From Peribolospora baueri (Eukaryota; Basidiomycota; Peribolosporomycetes; Peribolosporales; Peribolosporaceae): a stretch of 64,000 nucleotides of DNA. The stretch is from contig JAMDHS010000030.1 in assembly GCA_029717555.1 (NCBI GenBank), forward strand, positions 1 through 64,000, given 5' to 3'. This document shows positions 20,500-32,684 of this stretch, piece by piece; position 1 is the first letter of the stretch; each line of letters begins with the position of its first letter. The translations under genes and the position numbers were made by a program. The notes under the pieces are model-generated. The model did not search any database. It was not told the DNA's origin and was given only the letters and a program-made list of their open reading frames with translations.

Positions 20500-22830
20500 T
20501 CAATGGGCCTGCCCTCCGACAGTCGAGTAGCCGGCCTCATTGTACCCCACGACATCGTCCTCGTTCAGCGAGCTGCTCATCCCGCTGCCCTGGCTCGGAT
20601 GGCTTTCGTGGTGGACCATCATGCCCTCGTGGCCCATCGTGCTCAGGTTGTTGGCGTTGTGGGAATACGCAGACGGCGCAGAAGAGACGGCGGACATCAT
20701 GGACACGCGGAAAGGATTGTTCGAACCAGGTTGCTCTCCCGGATGGTTGGGCGATAGGTTGCCCGTCATGGTGGGAGTCAAACCACCAGCCATGGTCGGG
20801 CTGGTTATGGTGCTAGCGGTGAACGGAGACGACGGGAACGCGCTTGCCACGCTGGGCGTCGTCGTGACGGGTCCGGAGGGGTTGTAGAGCGTGCGCATCG
20901 TGTTCGATCCAGGCGCCCCGGGGCCCGTATTCTGCCTGCTCGCCAAGGCGTACTGGCGAAGCGCGTCGTCCGGGCTCAGAGCCACGGCCGGGTTCGGCGG
21001 CGGGCTGGCGACCTGCTGAGGAGCGATGTAGTGGCTGTGCGAGATGTAGTCGTTCGCCGCCGTCGCCGCCGCCGCCGCCTGCGGCGCCAGGCCACCGGGG
21101 CCGAACATGTTCTCCGGAGTCTCATTGCCCGCCCTAATCATGCTGATCGCCGGCATCTGGAGCACGCTCGCGCGGAACTCTTCACTGGTCCGGTACAAGC
21201 CGGCGCCGACGGCGACCGAGGACGAGGCAGGGGCGCGAGACATGGCCGTCGGGCTCGGGCTCGTGCCGAGCATGTCGATCGAGTCCCTCATCTTGTCGAT
21301 GTCACCGTTGGCCAGTGGTGCCGGGCCGTCAGTCTGGGTGGGGCTCATGATCAGCTCCGAGTCCTCCGGGTTAATGCCGCTACCGCCCTTCATGGCCTCT
21401 GCGGGAAGCTTCGGCACGGGGGGAGCGTCGATGGCCGAGTACGAGCTGTTGCGCTGGGCCATCATCGAGTTCGTTTGTCCGACCCGAGGGATGGTCAGAC
21501 TCGTGCCGCGGCTGTGAGGTCCGTCCGGACCAGCGAAGGAGATGCGGCTGACACGGTCGCCGGTCGTGGAGGGAGCGAAGGAGATGCGGCTGGAGCGCTG
21601 GTTGCCGATGGCGTACTGGTCGTAGAGAACGGACTGCTCGCGTTCGCGCATCTCGCCACCGTAGACGCCGCCGTACGGGTCCTCCTCCTCCTCCTGCTCG
21701 CCACCGAGACCGCGGACGCCGCGGCCGGCGACGTTGTCAGCGCCTGCGTCGTACGTCGTCTCCGGTCGCTCGCCGGGGATGCTGGAAACGGGGCGCGGGA
21801 AGAAGCTCTCGGGGCGGCTGCCGGCGCTGAGACCGGGAGAGCGCCAGTCGGAGGAGATGGTGGACATGCGCCGGTCGACGTGGGCCGACCAGCGGCGTCG
21901 GTCCTCGTCTGTCTTCTTGCGCTGTTTGCGCACGTACCACACGGTGACGGCAATGCCGATGATGGCCAGGATGGGCATGATCACGGCGGCGGCGATGCTG
22001 CCACCAGGGAGACTGTGGACAGCCGCAGCGACCTTTTGGACGATGGAGGACGTCTCGTCTCCGATGTAGGCGAGCGGGTCCGAGGTTATGTTGGCGGGTC
22101 GGGTGTAGGTGGCCATGAAGATAGGACCGGCGGGGTTGGTGGTGTCCCACACCTCGTTGCCGTGAGGGATGACCTGGAGCTGGAGGTTGATGTCGCCGGT
22201 CGAATTCCACCACTTGGGCTCGAGCTGGGTGGCGTACGAGCCCGGTCCGCTACTGACGCCCTGCCAGACGTGGATGGGAAGCGCGCGACCGCCATCATAA
22301 GGAGCGTAGAGGTAGATGTCGATGGAGTTGGTGCCGGGGAGCAAGCAGTCCTGGTTCCACTGGAACGTCGTCTGCTGCTCGGCGGGAATGGAGGCGCCAG
22401 CGGTTGGCTGAACGTAGAGAGCGCCGTTCGTTTCGCAAGCCTGCAAAGAGACTGGAGAAGGGGAGGGTGGAGAGGCACCATAATGACGTTCAGTGAGTGG
22501 GATCGATGCCACGGACTGGTCCTATCTATCCTGTCGGCCTGAGTGCCCGACCGTCCCGACCTCCCGGTACCCAGGTGAACCTCGCCGCCCGCCCGCGTCG
22601 CTGTCGTTCGTCCTTCGTCCCCTTGCGCGGCCGCCGTCCCACCGTCCAGTCATCACGGCTGACTTTACCAACCAACTATCCAACCATTTCTCCTCGTCCC
22701 TGTCCGATTGCCTCGGCGCGCCCGACCGGACCCAACCTGTGAGAGGAGGGACAAACTCACCGGCCCTGGACGCCAGCGCCCTCTTGACCAGTTTGGCGTG
22801 ATCGCGTGCGTGGTGAGCCTGGTGACCCAT
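20500..22830 (-). CDS. Single-pass membrane protein with small ectodomain and long Ser-rich tail
   Basis: Exons 22830..22761 and 22451..20500 give 673 residues. After a short basic/His-rich start (MGHQAHHARDHAKLVKRALA) comes a ~140-residue globular part, beginning SLQACETNGALYVQ and including TTFQWNQDCLLPGTNSIDIY, with N-glycosylation sites. A single membrane helix follows (about residues 183-205, IAAAVIMPILAIIGIAVTVW), then YVRKQRKK as a stop-transfer signal. The remaining ~460 residues are Ser/Pro/Ala-rich and carry repeated SRISFA motifs (likely phosphosites). No classical signal peptide is visible, so insertion may use the single helix as a signal anchor. The layout resembles fungal wall-stress or surface proteins, but I cannot name a family. 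The acceptor TCCAG was chosen over the nearer TTGCAG because only it keeps phase. Confidence 0.75.
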
Positions 22831-23730
22831 GACGGTTGGGGGGGGTGGGGGGTCGTCGGCGAAGGAGATAAAGAAGGTAAGAGGTGGGAAAGGAGGGGGG
22901 CGTGAAAGAGAGCGTGAAAGGGAGGGACGGTCGGGGGCGAATGGGAGAGGGAAGCGGAGGACGTCGTTGCCGGGGATGTCCTTCGAGGACGAGATGGAGA
23001 GAGGACGACGACCAGAGAGGGTGGGGGAAAGTAGGGGGATGGGGAGGAGGAAGGGATGGGATGGGATGGGATGGGCGATGGGAGGAACAGGGGAGGAGGG
23101 AAGGAGGAAGGGGGCGGTGGAGGGAGGAGAGAAAGGGCGACGACGGGGCGCTTGGGCGGAATACAAAATGGTAATCACCGCAAATGCTCAATACAAACAC
23201 GCGCTAATCCCATCTTCAGCGGCCCTTCAGCCAGCTGCCGTCCTCCGAACGTCTGGCGCGCCTCCAAGACAATTAGCAAGAACGCGCGTCGGCTTGTAAT
23301 GTGCCATTACAAGTGACATTACAAAATCGCCCGCACCCGCCCATTCCGCGAATCTGCCCCCGCCGTGCGTTTAGCGGATCGACGGCGTCGTCGGCTTGTC
23401 GGCCCGCTGGCGACGCACGGCACGATCCACCACCACGCACAACATTCACAGAACGGGGTGGAGGGGCGTGACACACAGACAGACACACAGACAGCCGACA
23501 ACACGCAGGTCGAATGCGAATGTGCAAATGTATATTCATCCCGTTGCAATGCCCTCCGATGGCTTTAATCGGACGCGGACACAGGCCGCACGAGCGCCTG
23601 TCGACGGACGCAGACGCGATGATCACAGCATGCCGAGGAGGGCAAGAAAAGAAAAGAGGAAGGAAGGAAGGAAGGAAGGAGAGAAGAGCAAATGAAGCAA
23701 AGAAGCGTCCAAACAGCGAAGCATGTGCCT
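22831..23730. other. Intergenic region with microsatellites
   Basis: 900 bp between the membrane protein start and the SFH5 stop. Contains (GGGAT)n at about 23055..23080, ACACAGACAG-type repeats near 23470..23495 and (GAAG)n at about 23655..23680. No gene seen. Confidence 0.55.
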
Positions 23731-25568
23731 TCACGCCGTCTGCTCTTCCACCTTCTTCGCCTGCTCGCCGCCCTCTACCGCCTCATCCCCCTTCCTCCCC
23801 TCGACATCACCGTCGTCGTCCAAAGCTTTTCCCTTGCCTCCGTACTCCTCCGGCAGCTCTTCTTCCGGGATGACCTCGAGGAGCGCCTTGCAAATCGCGT
23901 CCTTGGACTGGCCCACGACGGTGAACTTGTCTAGGGTCGCCTTGGAGAAGAAGGGCTTGAGGAAGGTGTAGATCCAGGAGAGGAAGCTGGCGGGTGGAGA
24001 AGAAGGAGGAGAGGGACAAATAGGCAAGAAAAAAATAAACGATCGACATCGGGCCTCGTTTTGATCCGCTCGGTACGCTATCGCGACCGAGCCATGTTCG
24101 GGAAGGGAAGAAGACTTACGTGGGCACGTTGATGAAGAACTTGCGCGAGAGCAGCTCGGGATAATAATCTTGGCTGTTCGCCGCAAGGGAGGGGAGATGG
24201 AAGGCCGGTGGAAAGAGAAGTCGGCAGGATGATGAGCAAGAAGCGAACTCGAACTCGTGCGACGAGCGAACGCCATTATGGACTGGCAGCAGCAAGGGCA
24301 AACAAACGCTCACAAGAGCTTCACCGCCTGCGAGCTGGCCTCCTTGCTATACTGGTCTCGGCTCGAGAGGCCCACGCCTGCGTGGTGAGGGGAAGAGTGA
24401 GGGGAGGAAAGGAAAGGGAAGGACAAATGGAAAGAGACGCCTGCTCTGACGGGCTCACCCGCATAGTCGTGCACCTGAACCATAGTGTCCACCGTCTCGA
24501 AATCGATCTGCTTGATACCCTTCTCCATCAGACCCACTCGCCACCTGTCCTCGAGTCGAACCGAGCGAAGCAGAAGGGCGACAGAGAGGGGCCGTCGACA
24601 GACATCCCATAGCACGGAACGTGAGTCTCCCATCCGAGCTACCACGCGCCCTGCCAAGCTGCAAAGGCGAAACCGCACCCCACTACCTCACCTTAAGAAC
24701 CTCTGAACGTCCCCGAACACCTCCTTGTTATCCTTCACCGATCCATACACGTTCCAAGTGATAGGCCTCCCCTCCTTATCCTTTCCTTTCAAGAAGCCGA
24801 GAGAGCCGAACGTCTCTGCAGGGAAGGACTCGGTGGTGGAAGGGGCGTCGAAGGTGGAGCGCCAGGAGAGCGTGGAGGCGAGCTGGGCGGCGGCCGCAGG
24901 AACGTCGAACGACCTGGGGTTTGGCGTTAGGCGGGAAGGAGGAGGGAAGACGATGACGGGAGGTATGGAGGGCGCGTCCAGTTGTTCACCTAGTTTCTCT
25001 CGACAGAACCACGGTCGGCCGCTCCCACTCGTCCCAGCAGATCAGCTCACCTAGCCTTGACGAACTTGTGAAGCACGACGCTGGCCTTGGCCGTCCAAGC
25101 CGTCTCCAAGACCTCGGCGCGCTCCGCTCCATTGCCCGGCACGGCGTTCGGGTCGAGCGCGACGCCCCAGAGCTCGACTGGCTTTTTGGACGCCGAGGGA
25201 TCGTCTGGGAAGGCTTGCTTTAGGACTTCTGGCAGTTTCGCCTGTGACGAGGAGCAGGGGCAGGTGACCGGGAACGATGGCGAGTCGGGGAGAGAAGAGC
25301 GAGAAAAACATAAAACGTATCCTTTGGATCGAACCATGAACGCAGGCTGGGACGAGGCCAACCCGCAAGCCGGTCAACAACTCACCCTGAGCTCTCGCAC
25401 CGCCTTCCACTCCTCCTCCGTCCACTTCTTCGTGATCTCGTTCTGTAGCTCCTCAAAACCGTCCTTGTCTGCGGCAGCGGCAGTTCGCGCAACGTCGTGG
25501 CTGGCGTGCTTTTCCTTTTGCCCGTCGCCGACGCGGGGTGGCTGTGAGGACTGGGTAGGATCGGACAT
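23731..25568 (-). CDS. SFH5: Phosphatidylinositol transfer protein SFH5 (CRAL-TRIO)
   Basis: Sec14-like lipid carrier that moves phosphatidylinositol between the ER and plasma membrane. Seven exons: 25568..25386, 25241..25051, 24913..24692, 24544..24459, 24377..24314, 24173..24120, 23986..23731; 351 residues. The N-terminal CRAL-TRIO-N part contains LWGVALDP. The CRAL-TRIO domain shows FLKGKDKEGRPITWNVYGSV, IDFETVDTMVQVHDYAG, FQDYYPELLSRKFFINVPTF and FLKPFFSKATLDKFTVV, the order seen in Sfh5 proteins. The C-terminus is an acidic Glu/Gly-rich tail. Start 25568 is the first ATG; an open stretch upstream begins only with TTG. Yeast Sfh5 is 294 residues. Confidence 0.93.
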
Positions 25569-26556
25569 GGCGGGTTTCCTTACGTCGTCGCTGACGCTGA
25601 CGTCGCTGGGGGGTTCGAGGGAGAGAGGGACGGAGGTGGCTGGAGGAGGAATGAGTGCTGGAGAGGCAAGAGACGGCGAGAGATGCAAGGTGCGATAACG
25701 TCGACAGCCGAGCTCGCACCGTCCTAGTTACACTTGAACTTTATGTTGTCGACACTCCACAGCGTCGACCAATGTCTCGCTCAACTCGTTAAGCCGCCGT
25801 CGCACTGCGCACCGCACGTGCTCCGTAGAAAGAAGAAGAACCGTTCAAAAGCGTTCTTCTCTGAGACGAAGACGATGTCAAAGGTGGTTTAAAGTCCGTA
25901 GTTAAGAGGCCAATCTATAATAACCCGTCGAAGGTAGTACTTGACAGGTAGTCGTCGCGCCGACCGCAGCAAACTCGGGGTACGGCGACTTGCTCCCAAA
26001 AGCCACGTCAAAGGTCCATGGAGTCCACCACCCGTCCGACTCATGCCGTGTCGGGCTACAAGTACAAGAGAGAGAAGAAAAACGAACGAGCGAGCGAACG
26101 CGCTAGCGAGCGAGCTGACAAGCAGACAGAGGCGCGGGTGGGGTGTACGGCGGGCGGAGAGCGACAGCGTGAACGGGAGCGGGAGCGGGGACGAGAGCGA
26201 GGGCGAGACGGATGAGTCGAAAAAAAAGGGAAGGAACGAGCGAGAATGGGGGGGTGCAAAGCCTTGATGTGGTGCACGCCTAGCGAGGCAGAAAAGGTCA
26301 GGGACGGAGGCAGCGGGGAAGCCAGTGCAGTCGACCTGAAGTTACAAAGAATGATTGGAGTAATTTTGGTGATGGTGAACGAAGAGGCGGACGACCAATA
26401 TATGAAAGGGAGGATGGTCCCGACGAAGCAACGCCCGCTCAGCTAGCTTGGCCCGCACAAAGTAACTGCGCCGGACGGCTGAGAAAGAGCCGAAAGTGAA
26501 AAAGAAGAAAAAGGAAAGCCGAAGGCGAATTCGAAATCCGATCCATAAGCCGCAAG
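25569..26556. other. SFH5 upstream region
   Basis: 988 bp between SFH5 and the 3' end of the MADS-box gene, both on the minus strand. Contains a GAGCGG/GAGCGA-rich stretch at about 26165..26215. No gene seen. Confidence 0.5.
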
Positions 26557-29500
26557 CTATCGCTCGCCGCCCTCGACCCTTTCCTCAGAAGCGGCGAGCA
26601 AACCGCTGAAGTCGAAATTCACGTCGGTGAGGTCCAAAACGTTGTCTGAAGGATGATCGCCACGCAACCGCCCCTGTCGCTGGCCTTCTTCTTCGCCGCC
26701 GTCTCCTCCTTTTCCTCTTCCTCCACCCTCGCCTTGCAGGGAGCTCACGTCGGCCATCGTCCCTGCCGCCACATTGGGACGGGCAGCGGCGGCGGCGGCT
26801 GCCAATTCGCGTCGCTTCTCTGACAAAATCCTGCCCCCGCCACCCGGAGACGGCCGTGGGCCAAAGCCCGCACCACCCGCACCGGGAACGGCGCCGGCGG
26901 TCTCCGGACCTTTCCCTTCGACCGTGGTGGTCGTGATATCGGACGCTGCGGGAGGAGAGGAGAGGAAGTCTGCGAGCAGCAAGTTGTCCGCTTCGAGGGC
27001 GGCCGTGTCCGTTCGAGCGACCGCAACGTTGGCGCCACCACCATCCGTCTTCTTCTCTGAGCCCGGGCCGGCGCCCACGCCCTGGCCAGCCGCGCCGCCG
27101 TCGTCAGGGCGAGCGAAGACGGGGACAGAGGTTACGGAGGAGACGGACGTGTACGGCGGTGGGGGATTGAGGTGGGATGATGCGGGCGTCGAAGACCCTA
27201 ACGTGTCCGCGAGCGTGGGGTATGGGTCAAGGGGGCCTACCAATGCTTCCTCGAGCTGCACGGACAAGTGTCATGTTCACGTCGTTTAGAGGAGACGGAG
27301 GAAGAAGAGACGTGTAAGAGGTTGGTCCTGTAGCGTTGGCATCGGTACCTCTGGCGACGAGAGTGCAGAGGATCCCGCCACTCACCGATATGCCACTCAT
27401 GGCCATATCCGCAGGCTCCTTCCTCTTCTCTCCCATCCGATTGCTCACCTCCTCCTCCTCCTCCTCCTCCTTCCCTTGCTCGGAGGCCCTTAGCTTTCGC
27501 TTCTTTCCCTTCTCCCCGCCGTTTCCTCCCTCCTCCCCCTGCGCAGCTCTTCCACTGGTCGCCCGAGCATACTCTGCCGCTGCTGCGGCCATCGCCGCCG
27601 CCGCCGCTGCTTTGGCGTCCGCGGAAAGGTTCTGGGGTGTGCTCTTGGCGCGGCTCATGTGGGCGGTGTGGGCCTGACCGAGGGGGTGCGGATGCGGCGA
27701 CTGGCTGTGTGCGTTCGACGCTGAGGCCGGTCGCCCACGGTCGTGTGTTCCGCAGGAAGAGTAGCTAGTGCGGAGGGGATGGGCGGCGTGGGTGTGCGTC
27801 GGGCCGCCCTGCACGGGAAGCGAAGTTTGCAGCGGTTGACCAGGAAAGAGGAAGGTCGAAAAAGGTGTGTTGGGGGTAGGCATAACGGGAAAGTGCTGCA
27901 TGGGTGCTCCGGGGTACACTGCCGCGCCTTCGGTAGCGGAGACGGTCGTCGAAGGTAACATGCTGGCCATGCTCAGACCCGGATTCATGGCGAGGGCGGC
28001 CTGGTAATGAGCGAGCTGTGAGACTGGAGGTTGTACCGCCTGTCCGTGTTGGATGTACGGCAAGGAGAGCGCAACACCCGGGGCGAACAGGTCCGGGTTC
28101 GGTTGCTGCAAATGTAACCCTTGCGGGTGCAAGTGTGCTCGGGCAAAGGTGTACGCTTGCTCCAGCTGGGCCTGCGTAAACTGGCTTTCAAATCCGGTCG
28201 TCGGTACCATAGACGACACGCCGGGGACGCCGGACATGATATTGTGCCGTGCGATAGGCACACCCTGCATGCCGAAGGGTTCCGACATGGATGCAGACAT
28301 GATGGGCATGCCCTGCACCGGCTGTGGGGTCGATGGTCCGGACGGCCCTGCCGTGCCTCCCCGGCCCGGCGGGGGCTGCCAGCCTTGTTTGCGCATGAGC
28401 GCCTGCATCTGAGCCCATGCGTTCACCCACCACTCGTAGCTCATCCCGCCCGGGCCGTTCCCCGCGCCGGGCTCCCCTGGTTTAGGGACGGGCATGTGGA
28501 TACCGGGAGGCATGGCAGCGGCCGCAGGCGACACTTCGGGGACGGAACTGTGCCGCTGAGGCTGCACTGGAGAGGCCGTGGATCGTGCCCGATCATGGAG
28601 CGTCTGCGGGGGGCAGTGGCCCTGAAGCGGACCCGTCGCGACTCGCACCGCAGGGTTCTCCTTTGCGGCGGCGAGGAAATACGGGTTGTCGGCCGGCCCT
28701 TCGGCCTGCGAGCGAGGAACGAGGTCAGCGTACGTCAGCTTCTCCGGCGCATATCCGCCGGGTACGGGGCTTCTGCTTGAGGGCGACGGCATCATCGTTG
28801 CAGATGCGGACCGCACCTTGCCTCGCAACGCGTCGCATCCTTCAAGGCCAGCCTTGGACGGCGAGCTACGGGTCACGGGCTGGTTGGGAGAAGAGGAGGT
28901 GGCGATCATCGAGGAACTCCCTGACGGGCCTGCCGCCGAAAAGGTTTGGGTTCCTCGAGCGACGGAACCAGCAGAGGGATCACCTTCCACTTTAACCGAC
29001 GAGTCCGCCATCTCCACGTCATCGTCTTGAGCCCCGCCGGCCAGAGTGGTGCTATGAGCCTTTCTGTGTAGTGGAAGAGGCGCTTTCTGGCCGCGGATGA
29101 ACGTGATGCCCGTTCGGGGAACGCCAGACTTGGCCGTGCTCCCGCTCGGTCCGCCGCCGGGGCCGCGGTCTGGGACAGTGACCTTCTTGCCGCCCATCTC
29201 AGAAAGTCGAGGCTTGCCGTCGTTCCCTGACCGACCTCCGTCCCCCCCGCTTTCGCCGCCATCCAAGCCACCGGCTTCGCCCCCTCCATCTGATCCTTCC
29301 CCATCACCACCATCGTCCGCATCCTCGTCATCGCCCTGTTCCGTAAAGTCGGACGGACCTCGTCGTTCTACAGGGCCGGCATACTAGAAGATGAGATGAG
29401 GAGGAGAAGCAGAATCCCTGTCAGACGAGGTGAGGCCTCGGGTTGACCCCGGAGGAGCTCCTTTGTGCGCGCCCCAATACCGGCGCCGGCCTCACCTCGG

Positions 29501-29813
29501 TGTACCTGAGCAAGAGCTCATCGATATCGGCGCTGCAAAACTCAGCGAGCTTGCCGTTGCTGCCGAACACGATGACGGCGACGTCAGCCTGGGTGAGCAC
29601 GGACAGCTCGTGTGCTTTCTTGAACAGGCCGGCCTTGCGCTTGAGGTAGGTCACCGACCGGTTGCGGTCGTTGAGAATGGGGGCGATCTGGATCTTGCGG
29701 CGGCCTGACGACCGGACGACGACGCATAAATGGGACGTCGGAGGAGGATGTCAAGGCGAGAAGAGTGCGAAAAGACAAAAAGACGGGATGGAGACTTACC
29801 CATAGTCGTTGAA
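26557..29813 (-). CDS. MEF2-type MADS-box transcription factor (Rlm1/Smp1-like)
   Basis: DNA-binding regulator of the MEF2 class, in fungi usually a target of the cell-wall-integrity MAP kinase. Exons 29813..29810 (only ATGG), 29704..29496, 29383..27386 and 27255..26557 give 969 residues. The MADS domain starts at residue 1: [20 protein letters not shown], then [18 protein letters not shown] and [20 protein letters not shown]2-type RRKIQI and RNRSVT separate it from the Mcm1/SRF class. The rest is low-complexity: Gly/Asp-rich, Pro/Gln/Met-rich activation-like sequence, an Ala run, an acidic Glu run near 27460, and a C-terminal [14 protein letters not shown] motif that may be a docking or activation helix. 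Possible MAPK sites (SP/TP) are abundant. The 4-nt first exon splits the second codon. Confidence 0.93.
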
Positions 29814-31173
29814 ACGCCTGTAAAGCTTCAGAACACCTGGGGGAAGACCCAAAAAAATTGACCGCCGGAGACGACCCCCCGGGCAGGCCGAGAGGATGCT
29901 CGTAGGTGGGTTCGACGGGGCTCACGCAAGGCCGGAAGAAACTAGGGGAAGGAGGACGGAAAGGAAGGGGAGAAGAGAGGAAACGGAGGGGCGGAGAAAG
30001 AGGAGGTAGGAGGGGGGTTGGAAAGGAAGGAATACAGTGAGCGGGACGGGTCAACCATGTAATGTAGGACGTTCGCAGGGAGGGTGGTGGTCATCGGAGG
30101 AGGGGGGAAGACGGGGGAGAAAAGGAAGAAGCGGGTGGCCGGAGCGATCAGGTGCCGTCGGTCATGGAGCAACGGGGGCCGAAGAAGGGGAAGGATTGGA
30201 TGCGAGGACGAGTGGTGTGCCGGAGACGAGCTCAAGGGGGAGGGTAGGAGAAGGAGGAGCAAGAGCAAGAGCAAGAGCAAGAAGGGCCGTACGTCCGACT
30301 CACCACCACCAAAGGCTCGAGCCGACCGGTGCACGACTCGCTCGCGCTCACGCCCTCCACGGTCCGAGGCCAGGCCAACGCACGACACACAACACGACGC
30401 GCCCGACTTGTGGGTCGATGGGCGCCTGGCGTCCGGCTAAGGCGACGGTTGTATCTGATCGTTGTCGTCACCGACACGGTGGGCTCCGGCGAAGGCAGGA
30501 CGACGAGTGCGGGACGGCAAGGGCGAGGGGCGGATGGTGTTGAGCGTGGAACAAGGACCGGCGGGGTTTTTTGGAATGTAAGCGCGCCCTTAGCCAAGGT
30601 TGAAGAGATATTGGCTGCGGCAAGCGGGAGGTCGCCGTCCGGCTGCGGGAGCTCGCAACTGCTCCGAGCTCGGAAGCTCGCCTATGCACCTCGTCCTTGC
30701 TTGCTCGGAACTCCTCAGGGCTAGGCTTCTAATTACCTCAGCACGGCATGTGTCCAGTTTTTCGTTATGCGCATGGAAGCTATATTGTGTGTGTGCATAC
30801 TGACTTGGGAGGCGGTGCAGTCGGACGGCAGTTGGACGGACGGACGTGGGGGCCTCGGCGGCAGCCTAGGAGCGCGTCGGACGGCCAAGGGCGAACTAGA
30901 GACGCGACTAACACAGCAGAGACAAAAAAGACCGAGACAGAACTGGCGACCGAGGTGAGACCCCGGAGACGGTCAAGGACAAGATCAGGAGGCGCCCGTG
31001 TCTTGCTCGAGGTGCCCAAGTTCTCGCTCATCACGTGAGTGGCTGCATCGGCTGACTAATCGTCAAAGCGGACGACCGTCCTTTCTTCTTGCTGGGCGGA
31101 GATCGATCGCAGACAAGGCGTGTGACGACGTACGAAGGCGCCCTCCTCCCTCCCTTCATTCGCTTCCCGCATC
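29814..31173. other. Divergent promoter region (MADS-box gene / aldo-keto reductase)
   Basis: 1.36 kb between divergent genes. GA-rich and AGAGCA-repeat sequence at 30255..30285. I found no coding exon with motif support. Confidence 0.5.
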
Positions 31174-32684
31174 ATGACTTTCACAAAGCTCGCTCCCGGC
31201 GCCAAGGCCAAGGTGAGAGAGGGCGAAGGAGACTAGGGAGGACGGGCGGCTCGAGCCAGACGGACCGACGTCGTCGACACACACCGGCGTCGCGATAGAT
31301 ATACGCGGCGAACAAGGACCGGACTGACAGTTGTTACTGGTCCGGCTGGCTGCTGGTTCTCTTGATGACGATGGCCCGCAGCTCAACGACGGCAATGAGA
31401 TCCCCGTCCTTGGCCTCGGTGTCTACGAGATGGTCGGCAACGAGACGGAGCGAGCGGTGATCGATGCTCTCGAGGTGAGTGACGGTGGAGCATCACCGTG
31501 TGCCCGCGTACCCGTCGGCATGGCCGCCTTGGTCTTCTGACGGCGGTAGGCGTTCGGCGGACGATGGGCGACCAACGTTGATGTTTCCCTTTCTTATCGC
31601 AAAAAATAGCTTGGCTACCGGCATATTGATACGTGAGTGAACAGACATGACCACGGCATCCTGACGGCCGGATACCATGAGCAGGTACTGACGCGGCTTT
31701 CTGCTGCGTCATCCATACCTCCTTCTTTCTCATCCAGCGCCGAATGGTACGAGAACGAAGCCGAGTGCGGGCGCGGGATCCGCGCTTTTTGCGAGAGCAC
31801 CGGCACGCCGCGCTCCGAGATCTTCTACACCACGAAGCTCAAGGACAATTGGGGCTATGAGCATACGAAGAAGGCAATCGACAAGTCCATCGCCGTTGCC
31901 GGCGTCGGCTACATCGACCTCTACCTCGTTCACGGCCCCTACCCAGACAAGAAGGCTCGTCTCGATGCCTGGAAGGCCATGGAGGAGGCGGTGAAGGAGG
32001 GAAAGATCAGGAGCATCGGCGTGTCCAACTTTGCCAACAAGCACATACAGGAGATCCTCGATCACCCCGATTTTCACATCGTCCCTGCCGTCAACCAGAT
32101 CGACCTACACCCGTTCATGCAGCGGCCCAAGGAGGTTGAGTTTTGTAGGAAGCACGGCATCGTCCTCGAGATGAGTACCGTCGCTTCGTCGTGCCCTCCG
32201 CCCTTCGCGGGGACGATTCTGTTCGGTGCAGCACGGAACATGGTCCTTACCGACATCTTTTCCTCCGCTCCCCCCTCCTCTTCTGTGGTTCCTCGCACGC
32301 GTGGGGACCGCTGGCCAGAGCCATGCGCTTCACCCATCCCGTCGTCACGGCGCTTGCGTCCAAGTACAACGTGACGCCCGCCCAGCTGCTCCTCCGTTAC
32401 GGCCTCCAAAAAGGGTTCGTCGTGATCCCCAAGTCGACCAAGAGGGAGCGCATCGCTCAGAACATGGAAGTGTTCGGGTTCGACATCTCGGAGGAGGACA
32501 TGGAGAAGATGGATGGCTTGGAGGAGTATCTCGTCACGGTGCGTGATGCCCCGTTCTCGTTTGATCTGAGCGGCGAGCGTGCGGGAGGGACTCACATGTC
32601 ACGCCGCTTGCCTCCCTCCTTTTCGGCCTTGGCTGCGCCACTCGTTCTCAGGACTGGGATCCCATCGGAGACCCGAGCGTCTGA
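31174..32684 (+). CDS. Aldo/keto reductase
   Basis: NAD(P)H-dependent carbonyl reductase with a TIM-barrel fold. Six exons: 31174..31212, 31382..31474, 31610..31632 (23 nt), 31738..32170, 32299..32538, 32652..32684; 286 residues. The catalytic tetrad is complete: Asp51 (HIDTA), Tyr56 (EWYENE), Lys85 (FYTTKLKD) and His117 (YLVHGPYP). The GKIRSIGVSNF, VNQIDLHPF and VIPKSTKRERIAQN (cofactor loop) signatures are present. Intron 4 (32171..32298) has no GT-AG pair that keeps the conserved LEAWGPLAR segment; it begins ATGAGT and ends CGCAC, which restores it exactly. Followed on the same strand by dihydroxyacetone kinase, so it could act on glycerol/dihydroxyacetone as yeast Gcy1 does; other sugars or ketones are equally possible. 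Confidence 0.92.

Noticed and set aside
21031-22542. A 503-codon plus-strand open frame, Arg/Asp/Val-rich
   Set aside because: It is the antisense shadow of the membrane protein exon, has no motif, and reflects GC-rich codon use.
32175-32320. GT-AG alternative for AKR intron 4
   Set aside because: In frame, but it removes the conserved WGPLAR segment. The AT-AC solution restores the family sequence exactly. Kept as the main competing hypothesis.
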